From contig CM076190.1 in the NCBI GenBank assembly GCA_038277395.1, forward strand, positions 249,593,256-249,657,255: a stretch of 64,000 bases of DNA, read 5' to 3'. Shown here piece after piece: positions 42,661 through 55,014 of the stretch. The DNA comes from Dryocosmus kuriphilus. Its lineage: Eukaryota > Arthropoda > Insecta > Hymenoptera > Cynipidae. Positions within the stretch are counted from its first letter, which is position 1. Each line of letters begins with the position of its first letter. The notes under the pieces were generated by a model. That model was not told the origin of the DNA. It made no database searches and was given only the letters and a program-made list of their open reading frames with translations. The position numbers were made by a program, and so were the translations under genes.

Positions 42661-43861
42661 TACAATTTGTAACTTATTAGGAAGTGCTATTTAAGGGTTT
42701 ATGAAAACATTAAAACTTGAATTATTTCTGCAATTTCATAAACAAAAATTGACAAATTAGTTTATTGTTGCATCACTTTATTCTCAATTGTTTATTTATA
42801 CTCTCTCCTTTTTGCGGGTTTGTGAGACTTTATATAACCATACATTCTTCATGCAGCATATAATTTCCTTATTTCTAGCTTAACATTATATACAAATTTT
42901 TCGTATCCCTCAACTTAACGTACGCGATTCCATTCCAGACGATGGTACGTAGGTCCGCGACTCTACTGACTCTACTGACTTCTTTTCCTTCTAAACGGAT
43001 CCTTTTTGGCTTTTCTCTATTTTTTGACTCCTCCTCTTTCACTCAACTTTCCCACCCTTTCATCCATCATTCTCCCTGTCCATTCCCATTCAGAATCTCT
43101 TTCACTCTCTCCGTACACTCTATAACGAGTCACCTCCTTGTTCATCCAATACCTACACGCTGTGGCACCCTCTTCCGTTCTAAATCTTATCACTCCATTT
43201 CATTTACTCTCCATTCTTCGCTTTTTCAGATATTCGGGCTCTCATACCTACATAACCATCCTGCAACAGCTATTGAACCTTGACTCCAAGATTTTTCTCG
43301 ATCTTTCCTCTCCTTGTCTCGTCAAAATATCGTCCTCTATTACTTGCCAGTCTCTACTCCACACATTCACACTCCATTCTCTCCTTTTTGCTTACCTTCT
43401 TCCCATGTTCTATCTCCTCTCTTTGTATTCTATCTCCCTTGCACGCTTGAGCAACCTTACTTCCTTCTCCCCTCCTTAGTTTTTCTTCAAAATTCTAAGC
43501 CCTTTTTAGCTCTCTACCACCATTTTTTCTCGGTCTATCTCTTCCCTCAGCATATAACGTGGGCAGCTCCATATCACCCCCATACCCATCTCAGAAACCT
43601 TTCATGAATACTTTATACTCTCTTCTATTCCTTCCATCCCCATACTTCCGCTCCATAACTCATCACTGACCACACTATTTCATCGAACATCCACACTCTC
43701 ATTTTCCAATCATCCTTGAACCTTCTCTTCCATATCTCCCACGCTTGGCCCACTACCTTACTCCCACATTCCAATCTCTTCCTCATCTACAACTCGTTTC
43801 CTCCTCCCGCTTCAAACCAGAATCCTAAGTAATAGAACTCTTCTACCATCTCCGCTACCCC

Positions 43862-44326
43862 ACCATTCATTATCTATTCATTCTCTATTCTACACTTTCT
43901 CTTTCTGAAACACATCATCTGTTTTATTCACATTCACTGTCAGATCTTTCTCCCGCATCACCTCTTCAAGTACTATCATCCCTAAGCTCATCCCTCTTTC
44001 ATCATCCGCTACTAAGACTGTATCATCCGTGTATGCCAGCGAATATATCTTCCATTTTCCAGTTTCTTACCCATTTTACTTTTTCTTGACAATTTCTCCT
44101 CTAAGTCTGCCAGTAGTACACTGAACAGTAGGGGACTCAGGGCAGATCCCTGCCTCAGAACCCTCCCCGTCCCAAAATCCTCTTCTTTCTTTTTCCCTAT
44201 TCTCATCCTCATACCGGTTTCTACAAATATCTCCCTTATCCTCTCTACCAGACATTCTTCTATTGCTCTCTCTTTCAAGGCCTTCCAGAGCAACCTTCTG
44301 TTGACCGAGTCAAAAGCCGCTTGCAA
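43862..44326 (-). pseudogene. LINE reverse transcriptase core, frameshifted
   Basis: 44,326-44,048 reads QAAFDSVNRRLLWKAL, then LRQGSALSPLLFSVLLADLE (RT palm, strand-and-loop motifs; RQGSALSP corresponds to the usual RQGCPLSP). A one-base shift then opens YSLAYTDDTVLVADDERGM at about 44,000-44,045, the catalytic box (YTDD for YADD). MREKDLTVNVNKTD follows. The same protein style is common in Hymenoptera. Frameshifted and without an intact endonuclease, so inactive. Confidence 0.8.
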
Positions 44327-44753
44327 GTCAACAAAAAGTGCAACCAGTTTCCTTTCTTCTAACCCAAGTTCCTATTGACTAAATAGTTGAGCACGTAAAT
44401 ATTATCTCTTGTCCCCATCCCTTTCCTGAAACATGTTTGGTTATGCGGTATGCTCCCCCTCCATTCCACTTGTCCTTCCAGTCTTTTCTTGATCACTTTT
44501 GTGTAAACTTTGTAGCCCACTGACATGAGTGTGGTACCTCTCTAGTCCTGCACCTTTTTTCCCTCTCCTTTCTTAATCAGTGGTAATACTAACCCAGTCC
44601 TACTTTCCTTTCGCTGTCCCTCTCCTTTCCGTACCTTCTTACAAATTCTCCACATCTCTTCTCTCACCCCTTCCCCACCATACTTCAGAGCCTCGTTTTC
44701 GGTGCCATCCTATCTTGTTGCCTTGTGTCCTTTCAGCCTTGAGATTGCTTGAT

Positions 44754-45907
44754 TTATCCACACCGCATCCTATTTCCCACACCTCCTAGTAATCCCTTAA
44801 AGTATTCCGTCCATTCTTTCATCCTTATTTCTTCGTTTATTCCCTTCGTACCTCCTCTTTCGCTATTTATCACTTTCCATTCTCTCCCTTCATTTACCAC
44901 CTTCTCAACCTCTTTCACGTACCTTTCTTTCTCCTTTTGCCTCTTTTTGCTCAACATTTTCTCGTGCTCTCTTTTCCTTCTGTCATCGTCTCCTTTCTCC
45001 ATTTCTCTACTCCCCCATTTTCTTATGCATTCTTTAATGTTTGCTTTATTCTCTCTCTTTCTCGCTCAATTCCCCATTACACCATCCTCTCTTACCTTTC
45101 TCTCCTTCGCATATAGGTCGAACTTCGTCCCTTATCTTATCAATCGTCTCTTAAGTTTTTCTATCCTGTTATCTGTTCCTTCCTCTTCCATTCTAACGAT
45201 CAGCTCTTTGGTTCTTTCTTCTGCTAGAATGTAGTCTATTGCCGTGCCTCCTTTACCTCTTCCCATATCCACACCTCTCCATTTACCCACATCCTGTCTT
45301 TACCTATCCTTACACTACCTGTTTTGATCCTCTCTGTCCATGCGCTGTGCCCTATCATCCTCTTTCTCTTTTTCTCCATCCACGTCAAGTCTTCTTCTAT
45401 TGTCTCGTTTCTTCCTTTCAGCGTCTTTTTCTTACTCATTACTTCATACTTTTTCTCCTTGTTTCCTATTCTCACTAACAGTAGACTTTCTGCCCCGTCC
45501 CATCTCCCTATTCTCTTTACCTATTCCAACCTTACTTGCACACCAATATCTTTCATCAGCTTCCTAACCTCCTTCTCTTCTGTTCCGCTGTCTGTTTTCA
45601 TGCCTTTGACTATCACATTTTTTTCCCTCTTTGCCCTTTCCTGTTCTTCCGTTCTTCTTTGCACTTGTATCAGTCTCCTAATTAATCCCTCGTTATTCCC
45701 TTTCGATGGCTCACTACCCGATCGCTTTTTACCCCTATGCTTATACCTCATTTCCAGTTGGCTCACTCTCTTCTCTATCTGTTTCATTTTCCTGTTCCTT
45801 TCTCCGTCGTTCTGCCTCTGTTTTTTCTCTACACCTTCCGGTTTATTCCACACCTTTTCTTTCTCAAATTCCCATCGTTCAACCCATTCTTCCCTTTTCT
45901 CCCTCAC
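44754..45907 (-). pseudogene. LINE ORF1 and linker region, frameshifted
   Basis: 45,907-45,521 encodes a charged coiled-coil segment (KMKQIEKRVSQLEMRYKH) and RREEQ-like region ending GTEEKEVRKLMKDIGVQV, the RNA-binding ORF1 part. 45,475-45,236 continues with ETIEEDLTWMEKKRKRM and VWIWEEVKEA. 45,002-44,754 is the Lys/Glu-rich piece before the RT with EWTEYFKGLLGG. The IEEDLTW and WTEYFKGLL words are shared landmarks of these LINEs (family knowledge). Confidence 0.7.
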
Positions 45908-46788
45908 TTTTTTAACCTCCTACGTGACGACCTCTTCCCCTTTCCTCTGCATGCCTGCAAGCCTTTCGTACGCTTCCTCTTTGAATCCCTTAATCAAGGC
46001 TTCTATTCTATGGAATATATTCCCTTCCCCTCTTTCCCTTACTGATGTTTTTCTTTTATGTTTAGTTTTCTTACTCTCCTTATCCTTTTCTCATTCCTGA
46101 TCCTCTTCTCTTTTCATTTTATCGACCCCCGAGTTACCTCCCTCACTACTATTCGTGCTTCCCGATTGTTGCCAATTTCTCAAGAATCTACTTTATCCTT
46201 CACTGCTCAATCTGTCTCTGTTCAGAGTCCTGAAGTTCGTCGGCCTTCTCCGCATTTGTCCCGTGCGATGACTTTTTCTTTCTTTCCCCTCTTATTCGGT
46301 GTCACGTGTTCCTTCTCGACTTCGCTGTCCTGCCTGCTCTCATCGACATCGCCCGTTTCAGCCTACCACCGCCCTTTGTTCACAGGGCTCCGTATTAACG
46401 CCGTGCTACTACTCGTGACTCTACTTTGCCTCTGGAGTAAGCGGAGATCCCTCTTCGTTTATCCCCTCACTTCCCCTTGCCCGCTAATTATTTTTACCCT
46501 ATCCCACTGCCTACAATCTTACCCTCTTAATCCCAACACTTCACTCTCGATGTAATCGCTTTCGCTTATTATCTTCCCGCGCACTCTCCTTTCCTACGTT
46601 CTGATCAAAACCCCCACACGACGTTATTGCCAACCTAACCTAAAATCACCATTCATTCACTTTTCTCTTTTTTCACGTTCATTCAAACTTCTTTTTGCAT
46701 CTCCTTCACTCACCCTTAAGCATTCATCTGTCACTTTTTTATTCACCAGACTTTTACCCTTCCCGATCAACTATTCTCCTTTCTTTAG

Positions 46789-47003
46789 CGAAAAAGATAG
46801 TACGCGGCAAAACACCGTACATGCACTATCGGCACTGGAAATGGAAGCCTGGCATCATTTCATTCAAAACTTTGAAAAATTATCCTGAAATATTTCAGGA
46901 TAGGGAAGATTCTTTGTCCTATAATGTAGGACATAAATTATTAAAATTAGAAGAAATTAACAATAATTATTATGATATACAGTATTATATATGTATAGGA
47001 TAA
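46789..47003 (+). CDS. Protein-like exon or transposon remnant, unrecognised
   Basis: After TTTCTTTAG an open frame of ~71 codons ends in TAA at 47,001-47,003. It includes RGKTPYMHYRHWKWKPG, then NYPEIFQDREDSLSYNVGHK. Aromatic and charged residues are well mixed and the bias is unlike the CT-rich LINE next to it. It could be the last exon of a host gene or of a transposon interrupted by the LINE. No family recognised. Confidence 0.3.
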
Positions 47004-47827
47004 ACAGAAATGTTCATGTATTAATTATAACTTATTGCTTGTGAGTTAGTAATCAATTATATTATTTATTCCACTCCAAACATGTATTTTCTTATTATGT
47101 AAGATATCCTTCTAGCGTGTCTTGGAATGATTCATGTATTTCAATGCAGATGGCTTGCATAAATGTTTCAAAAATTTATTTCATTACATTCAATTAATTA
47201 TTTCTTTGCATTCTGCATTTTACCGCATTGACCCATTTACAACATGTGGCCGGTAAATGACGGGTGAATGATGGTCAGACTACCGTCAATCCCATCTCTA
47301 TATGCAGCCGGTTAAATTCCCAACATTTCAAGCCCAGAACGAACCCTGTAATTTAAAAACGAGAAACCGGCGCACTTTTAAATTTTAAGCTTATAAAAAT
47401 CGTTTTTAGATAAAAACGTATTTAAATTTGATGAGTGCCATAAGCGCACGTGTTAAACTCTTTCATCAAGCATAAAAATTACCCTCTTCTGGGACATGAG
47501 TATAAATATCAACATCAAAAAACAAAGCGTAGATTGATTTACGGATTTCCATCGAAAAACGGAAATCAATAATTTGGACCTTTGTTCACAAAAACGCCAA
47601 TAACCTCCTAATTGACGAAATGGGACGTTTTCGTGAGCAATATCACATAGCTTAAATAGAGAAGTATGAGATCAAATCTGATTTATTTTAAATCAAAAGT
47701 TTTTTTGTGCACGGCATAGATTAATCATTTGAAAAAATTACACTTTTCAATTTAAAATATAACTTGATTTCTTCCATATCATATTTATTCCTATACGGTA
47801 GCGACAGGATTTTTGCACGCTCTTATT
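47004..47827. other. Intergenic sequence
   Basis: No gene. A small region at 47,225-47,320 contains inverted words (GGTAAATGACGGG, CCGTCAATCCCATCTCTA) that mirror the start at 40,746 (see findings). Confidence 0.35.
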
Positions 47828-48135
47828 ACATTCTCATCTCAATGAGAAGGTATTAGTTTTATGTGAAAACTAACTTGCACGGATTTCATGAAATCTCGAC
47901 GTTTCGTGACCCCCTGAATCTGAAAAAACATATTTTACGTTGGTGTCTCTCTGGCGTTGTCTTCGCTGTCGTTGTCGTTGTAGTCTGTGAAAACGATAAC
48001 TATCGAATTGGATTAAGGATTGGATTGTGCTTTGGCATACTTCTTTACGACGTAAAAAGTAAGGACGAGTTCGTTAACCGGCGGTTTTTGACTAACGGTT
48101 ATGGTTTTATCCATCCAAAACTATTTTCACAAAAG
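47828..48135 (+). mobile_element. Helentron-like 5' fragment
   Basis: Starts with the 5' terminal repeat (ACATTCTCATCTCAATGAGA) and continues through TCATGAAATCTCGACG, the reduced GTCGTT microsatellite, and AGGACGAGTTCGTTAACCGG to CAAAACTATTTTCAC, where it stops. Everything 3' of the first internal repeat is absent. Confidence 0.7.
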
Positions 48136-48149
48136 TAGTATAGCAAGGA

Positions 48150-50257
48150 GGATACGGCGGCAGCACGAAGAGCTTCCTACTGCCATCGACAGATGGCGCC
48201 ACTACTCCCTCAGTGGTGTGTGTCCATGCTAAGTATTGACAGTCGGTATTACCCTCGGTCGGTAAGGTAGCGTTTCTGGACCTATTAGAAACATGAAAGT
48301 TGTTACCATCAGTCGATAAGGTAGGAATTTGTGGCAGGGAGTTACCATCAGTCGTTATGTAGAAATCTGATAAATGTGAACCGAGTCATTTGCCGTTGGT
48401 CGGTCATTTAGGGTTCGTGTCCGTGCTAAATTAATCAGTGTGATGTGGGTTTGTGTCTGTGCTAAAACCATTTAACAACATGCTATGGAGGTAAGTGTGG
48501 GAATTCTGTCAAGTAAGGCGGGTTGCCAAACTGCAGGCTCAATGATTGTAAAAATGGAAGTTTGGTGGAAGGGTTCTGTTTCATGCGTGTACCTCAAAAC
48601 GCGTGTGCGTGCGTGCGTGTGTGTGTAACTAATTTAATGAGTTTTTAAACAATATCGAAAGTTTCTACCCATCGCAATGGTTCGAAATCCCTCGATGTTA
48701 GAGTGTGTGTGAAATTCAGCTTGAAAATCCATCGTTGAAAAAGTTAACTTAGACAATATCAAAAGTTTCTGCTCATCGCAAAGTTTGAAAGTCCCTCGCT
48801 GCTCGGAGTGTGAAATGTTTAAGGTAGAATGCATTCTTCATTACTGTCATGGTTATATTATTAGAAGTCTTAGATCTCTTTCATTTTAATGATAAGCGAA
48901 ATGAGTTCGGTAAAAGAAATGAAGATGAGTAGTACTTATAATGTTTAAAAAACCACATTGAATTTAACTTATTAAAAGAACTATATATTATAGAGTAATA
49001 GCAAGACATTGCATACTTAGTACCACGCTGTGTCTATTTTATCACTTTTTATAAACTGACGAAATAAAATTTACAATCACGTATATTACTTGTGTTAAAT
49101 CTACTGTTGAAAATAATAAACGAGCTTCTAAGCTGTTAAAAATCAGCTAATAGAAAATATTATTTGATAAGGCTAGCCTCCCTTACTTCGTTAACGATTG
49201 AAATTATTTAAAGAAATTATTTCTGTTTCAGGTAACCGCAGTCCATCCATGAAATAAATCAGCTACATAAATTTTATATTCCACTGTAAGGAACTTTGAA
49301 ATAATCTTTAACACAACAAAGTATTATAATATGCTAAAAATCCAATTCACTTAAATAAAACATTGCAATACACGAAAACGTTAAAAGGTATGACAAAAAA
49401 TGTATTTAGAGAAGGGGATGTTTTCGAACAGATCTAGATGATACACCAAAAAAAATCCAAAATTGAGAGCTTGTGTTGGTTTAAATGGGGATTCCCGAGA
49501 ACTCGACGAGTTTCAAAGTCCCTCGATGCTCGGAGCGTGAAATGAGTGAGTCAGAATGCATTTTTCTTTATTGTCATGATTATATTATTACAAGTCTCAG
49601 ATCTCTTACATTTTAATAATAATAATAAGCAGAATGAGTTCGGGTAAAAGAAATGAAGATGAGTAGTATCTATAATGTTTAAAAAATCGCATTGAATTTA
49701 ACGTATTAAAAGAACTATATATTATAGAGTAATAGAAAGACATTGTATAATTAGTACCATTCTAGGTATATTCTATCAGTTTTTTTTATAAATTAACGAG
49801 ATAAAATTTACAATCATGTATATTACATGTGTTAATTCTACTGTTGGAAATAATAAACGAGCTTTTAAGCTGTTCAAAATCCGCTAATAAAAGTATTATT
49901 TAATAACGCTAACTTCTCTTATTTAATTAATTATTGAAATTATTTTAAGGCATTATCTTTTGCTTCAAGTGACCACAATCAATCTGCTAAATAAATCTGC
50001 TACATATATTTTATAATCCACTGTAAGAAAGTCCTCAAACTGATCTAAATGATATAGTAAAAAAATTTTCAAAAAGTAAGGAGCGTTGCGGAGATGCAGG
50101 CAATAATCAGCAATTTAGGAATGAGGCGATGGTGGTAAGGGTCTGAATTCAACCAAGTAAGTCGGGTTGCCGATCTGTAGACTAAATTGTGTAAAAACTT
50201 TAGTTTGATGGAAGGGTTCTGCTTCAGCTTAAATGTCTGTACTTCACTGTGTGTGTG

Positions 50258-50292
<35 letters not shown>

Positions 50293-50920
50293 GTGTAATT
50301 AACTTACCGAGTTTTTAAAAGCAAAAGTTATGTTGAAAATCCAAGTATGGAAATTAATTATGACTGTGTCTTATTCATATCACATAAGGAAAAAAATAAA
50401 AATTAGAAATGACTGAGGAATTCTTACTAATAAAGTCGGCTAATTTCACCACACCGAAAATGAGATAACAGCACTAATAGTAGTTCTATTTGTCATCAGG
50501 GGACGCACTGAGAACTCGAAAGTACTGCGCAGGAAGTTTCCATAGAGAATTTTTCTAGAAGCTTCCAGGTAGATTGTATCGGCGATTCCCGACTTCGTGA
50601 CAGTGGCCAACGTACATCGACAGGTTTCACAGTTCAAAGCGTCCTTGAAGCGTCACTGCTAGGAGTTTATGTAGGAATTTGACGAAGGTAAAACCAGTCA
50701 TTTGCCGATGGTTCGTGTCTGTGCTAAATGTGTATCTGCAAAATTAATCAGTGACCGACAGATGATGATAGTTTGTGTCCGTGCTGAAATGAAATTCAGC
50801 CAATAATCAATTACGGCGGGTTGCTGAGATATAGGTTGCAGGGGCAGGGTTTTGGTCCACGCTAAATGTTTGTAAAACCACAGTTCGGTGGAAGGGTTCC
50901 GTCCCAGGGCAGAGATTAGT
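48150..50920. repeat. Diverged direct duplications, unclassified
   Basis: A ~520-bp segment occurs twice (48,782 to about 49,300 and 49,509 to about 50,040), with CCCTCG.TGCTCGGAG at the start and AAAAGAACTATATATTATAGAG inside split by few changes. A second module with GGTGGAAGGGTTC occurs three times (about 48,560, 50,205, 50,890) together with GGCGGGTTGCC. Within the first copy a ~63-bp piece is itself duplicated (48,651-48,715 and 48,752-48,815). The phrase GTGTCCGTGCTAA recurs at 48,417, 48,452 and 50,717-50,790. (GT)n runs lie at 48,600-48,627 and 50,249-50,296. No ORF is conserved between copies, so it is probably an unclassified repeat. Confidence 0.65.
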
Positions 50921-51295
50921 AGGGAGATAGGCAGACTAATGTATTCAATTTCTCTTGACTTTCCGCAGCGCCCCCCGTGCCCCTAAGCTTTTCCCTCCTT
51001 TTGTGAACTAAAACAAAACGTCCACGCTTCATCTTGAGCGATAAGGCAGGGCTACAGTTTAGCAATTTGATAACGTCGGTAGAGAAGATCTGAGTGGGTA
51101 ACTCCGATATGATAAAAACCAGAAGTAAAAAATTATTATTAAAATTATTAATAATAATCATCTTAATAATATTAATTATTATAATTTCACTACATAAATT
51201 CAAAGAAGGAGGAGAAGTTATACAAAAAGTACATAAAATGAATAAAATAATCTTAAAGAAGGAAAAATAACTATTAAACCTTTATTTATAAATAA

Positions 51296-51358
<63 letters not shown>

Positions 51359-52920
51359 TTGGAATTATTCTAATTTCAGACAAATAAAATAAAACACTTA
51401 ATTTTCATAAAAGTTAATATTCTCAATATAAAAATAAAATTTAATATATATAATTTAAAAAATTTTAATGTAATTAATGACATAATTATTAATCTTATAA
51501 TTCAAGTAGTTAATAAAATTGAATAAAAAGAATAATAACCCGGTAATAAGCGTTGAATAGAGAAAAATTAATATTTTCAGATTTCAGCTTGAAAGTGAAG
51601 ATTATTTTATTCTTTTGAATGCGCGATTTTTCCATCTGTCTAAAATGCCAGTATATGAATAGGATATCTCCGAAAATAATTCACTTCTATTTCCATAGCG
51701 ACCGCCACATAGTTTCCTTTTCACCAAAAGAGAACGTGTTTTCAATATATTTAATTCCTTCTAATTGTACCGGTACGCACACCTCACAGAGATGTTTTGT
51801 ATTCCGCAAAAGTGGTCATATTTTGAGTTTATTTAATTCCTTCTAATTAGCTCACAAAATATGTGTAATAAATTGTTTTATTTCCTTCATGTGGAATATA
51901 AATTTTGAAATTTTAATTCTAATCAATTCAAGTCTGCCTCTCTCGAATTATATTATTTTAATTCACACATTTGAATAGATCTCATCTGTAATGTTTTCTC
52001 CTCAATGTTATCAGGGATTAATGCATTTTTTAACACGTTTAAATAAATTATTAAAATATATATAAATATAAATTTGAATATTTTCCGAATGTATAAGTTA
52101 AAAAACGATTTAATAATGAAAAAAGTAGGATAAATAAATGCATCATAAATATGTAATAGTAATTAGTAATGATAATTGATAATAATAAGGTATTATTATT
52201 TTTAATAATTATAATAATTTTCCTTGTGGTAAGTAAAGAATAATTATTTATAAATGTTATTGAAATGTGTGAGAAAATAAATAAATAATAGTAAGAAAAT
52301 AAAGAAAGATAAAATTACAGTAAATCTCGCTTGAAACCTTTTTAATTATTTTCAAATCCTTTTAAAAATACACTTTAATTTTTAAAAGTGACAATATAAT
52401 ACAAAATATTTATTAATGAGAAGACAATCCATAAATTTCAATTCGATATAGCGTTCTCAAAGTGAAATTATTTTAAGCTTTTTCTATTCCTTCTTTTATA
52501 TTCTTCTACTTTTTAATTCTTTTTAATACGCTTCCGTTAAATTTTACTAAGTCAATTGAGAGGAATAAGATTTGCACTTTTTCTTTTCCCGTTGACGGAT
52601 TTTTAGACGGAGGAAAAATTACGTATTCATAGGAATTAAAATTCTTAATTCTTCTGAATTTAACGCTTATTACCGGGAATCAATAAGGCTGCATCGAGTG
52701 ATCCCGAAATTCGGGACGAATAGCATTTTTCATGAATTTGACTAGTCGTTCCGAAAATGTGCGCTTTATTAATCTCATTGCTTCAAATATATAATTCCTT
52801 TAATCCTTTACATTAAGCTGCACATTTTTTAAGGAAATAATAAATAATAAAATATACATAAATATACGAATTACTTTCAGCCCATTGACTCCTTGATTTG
52901 ATTTCCTGTACACCATAGTT
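50921..52920. other. AT-rich intergenic DNA with (TA)n run
   Basis: A (TA)n microsatellite occupies 51,301-51,357. GCGCCCCCCGTGCCCC at 50,968 is an isolated GC patch. The rest is AT-rich. The ORFs at 50,916-51,203 (minus) and 51,619-51,846 (plus) have no recognisable domain. No gene called. Confidence 0.45.
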
Positions 52921-52978
52921 CATCCTGGTCTAGTGGATTAGGTGTCAGAGTAGACGTTCTGCGTTCGCATCAGCAAAC
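52921..52978 (+). ncRNA. tRNA-like promoter sequence, probably a SINE head or tRNA relic
   Basis: CATCCTGGTCTAGTGGATTA contains a good A-box (TGGTCTAGTGG, 52,926-52,936), and CGTTCGCATCA (about 52,962-52,972) is a degenerate B-box, at near-tRNA spacing. T runs follow at 52,979-53,000, as for RNA polymerase III termination. The anticodon arm and acceptor stem do not pair properly, so it is not a functional tRNA. Confidence 0.45.
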
Positions 52979-53521
52979 TTTTTTTCAATTTTTTTAAAAA
53001 TTTTCTTGTCTTCTAAAAACTTCAATGCAAATTTGAATAAAAATTATATAGACCGAATACATTTCAAATCAGGCAGACCTTATACTTCAATTCGCAGAAT
53101 CTGTTGCTGACGAAATATGTCGTTTGTGAGAGAAAATTAGTAAATACGTATTTTTCCGATTTACAAGAAAAAAATTTGTATACAGAGTTGTGAGTATTTG
53201 AATTTTGAAGTGGATTTTTCGAAAAAATGTAATTTTTTCTTTAAAAGTGTATAACTTTTGGCATAATATAGAGATATTGGGGGTTTTCTTCTAGGTTCTG
53301 GTGAGGTTTATCGTCTTCTTTCAAAATCCGCCAGAAAAATTAAAAAAGGATAATAACAGAATGGCGGCTGTTTTTTCTAAAAATATATAAAGTTTATTTT
53401 TTCGAAAAACCTACAGTTATATTTTTTGTCGATTTTTGTATTAATTTGTCCTTATATAAGAAAGACACTTAGTAAGTTTTATGCGGGCTAAACTACTATA
53501 AAAGGTCTATAATATAAAAAA
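52979..53521. other. AT-rich intergenic DNA
   Basis: Possibly the body of the SINE-like element to its left. No gene or structured repeat recognised. Confidence 0.35.
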
Positions 53522-54751
53522 TCTGCCCACTTCGCGGGCACATTCTCATCCCGCACTTCGCGTTCGGATGTTTGTTGTCCTTGCACATTATGCTCGGTAT
53601 TCGTTACTTGTGTCTCAAAATTTCAAAACACCTACTTTTAGTGAGATTATTAAATTTGAATTTTTCATTAAAATTTATAAGAAAAATTATTTTACTTAAG
53701 GCTGTATCGACCTTAAGGAATACATTCTCGTCATGACACTCGCGCTTCGTGCTCGACAATTAAATTTTCTTTAAACACATTGTAGATTGGTAAAGTTTTT
53801 TTTTGTGATTTTCCAAATTTTCACAATGCGTCTGTTCAAAAAAATGATAGAAAGCAAATTTGTAGATTATTTTGAGGTGAACAATGTAACTTTTGTATCT
53901 TGCATAGTTTGGCGGGAAATTTGAGTTTTTAATTTTTAATAACGTTTTATCGATTAAAACAAAAACCGTGCATTTAATAAAAAAATGGTTAATATAAAAT
54001 ATGTAGATCTTTCTGAGGTGAACAACTTTGTCTGTTATCATTTCTTTCGTATTTTGAATATTTTAGCAAGAAACCACGGTTTTTAATTTTTAATAACGTT
54101 TTATCGATTAAAACAAAAACCGTGAATTTTGTCCAAAAATAGTTAAAATAAAATTTGTAGATTTTTTTGAGGTGAACAATGTAACTTTTGTATCTTGCAT
54201 AGTTTGGCGGGAAATTTGAGTTTTTAATTTTTATTAACATTTTATCGATTAAAGCAAAAACCGTGCTTTTAATAAAAAAATGGTTAATATAAAATATGTA
54301 GATCCTTCTGAGGTGAACAACTTTGTTTATTATCATTTCTTTCGTATTTTGAATATTTTAGCAAGAAACCACGGTGTTTAATTTTTAATAACGTTTTATC
54401 GATTAAAACAAAAACCGTGAATTTTGTCAAAAAATAGTTTAAATAAAATTTGTAGATTCTTTTGAGGTGAACGATTTTATTCTCTATCGTTTTTTTGTAT
54501 CTTGCATAGTTTAGCCGGAAACTTGATTTTTAGATTTTGTGAAAACCGTTTTTGTTGGATAAAACCATAACCACTGGTCAAAAACCGCTGGTTAACGAAG
54601 TTGTCCTTACTTTTTACGCCAATCCGAACAGACACCGTCGTAAAACATGTCTTTTCGGATTCAGGGGGTCACTAAACGTGGAGATTTAATGAAATCCGCG
54701 AAAGTCAGTTTTCACATAAAGCTAATACATTTTTCATTGAGATGAGAATGT
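53522..54751 (-). mobile_element. Helentron-like element, full-length but without microsatellite
   Basis: Minus-strand copy. On the plus strand it begins TCTGCCCACTTCGCGGGCAC (3' hairpin) and ATTCTCATC, and ends GAGATGAGAATGT (5' repeat). The internal hairpin and ATIR copy lie at 53,694-53,745. The ~150-bp repeats are prominent, with TTTAATAACGTTTTATCGAT present three times at ~150-230-bp steps. The GACAAC microsatellite is absent: GCCAATCCGAACAGACACC joins directly. Confidence 0.8.
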
Positions 54752-55014
54752 AAAACTACCTCTTTGTCATTTGTAATATCTTGCTGCATCGTTTTGGAGA
54801 AAAATGTGGAAATTCATTTTTCGGGGGAAGAAATGTCTTACCCCGCGTAAAAATGAAAACGTACCTTCCTTATATAAGCAGAAGCTTTTAAAAAAATTTT
54901 AAAAAAGAAAAACCGTGGGGCCTTCCAGAAAGTCTTTTTTATTTTTTTCAACGAATTTTGAAATTCAGGAAAGGAGATTTTCTGGAACACCCCACCTTTA
55001 TTATTTAAAAAAAA

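Larger units (their letters stand above)
42790..46560 (-). mobile_element. LINE of R1/I-like type, antisense, decayed
   Basis: A 3.7-kb block that is strongly CT-rich on the plus strand, i.e. AG-rich coding on the minus strand. Reading the minus strand from 46,560: GC-rich 5' region, ORF1, endonuclease remnants, RT, C-terminal domain and a short tail near 42,800 (AACCCGCAAAAAGGAGAGAG). All long plus-strand ORFs here (Ser/Phe/Leu-rich) are shadows of this antisense coding bias. Confidence 0.75.

Noticed and set aside
42942..46555. Long plus-strand ORFs rich in Ser, Phe, Leu and Pro
   Set aside because: They are the antisense of an AG-rich LINE; the minus strand carries recognisable ORF1 and RT motifs.
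48634..48834. Minus-strand ORF within the direct duplications
   Set aside because: Not conserved in the second copy at 49.5 kb.
52921..52978. Functional tRNA gene
   Set aside because: Acceptor and anticodon stems do not pair.
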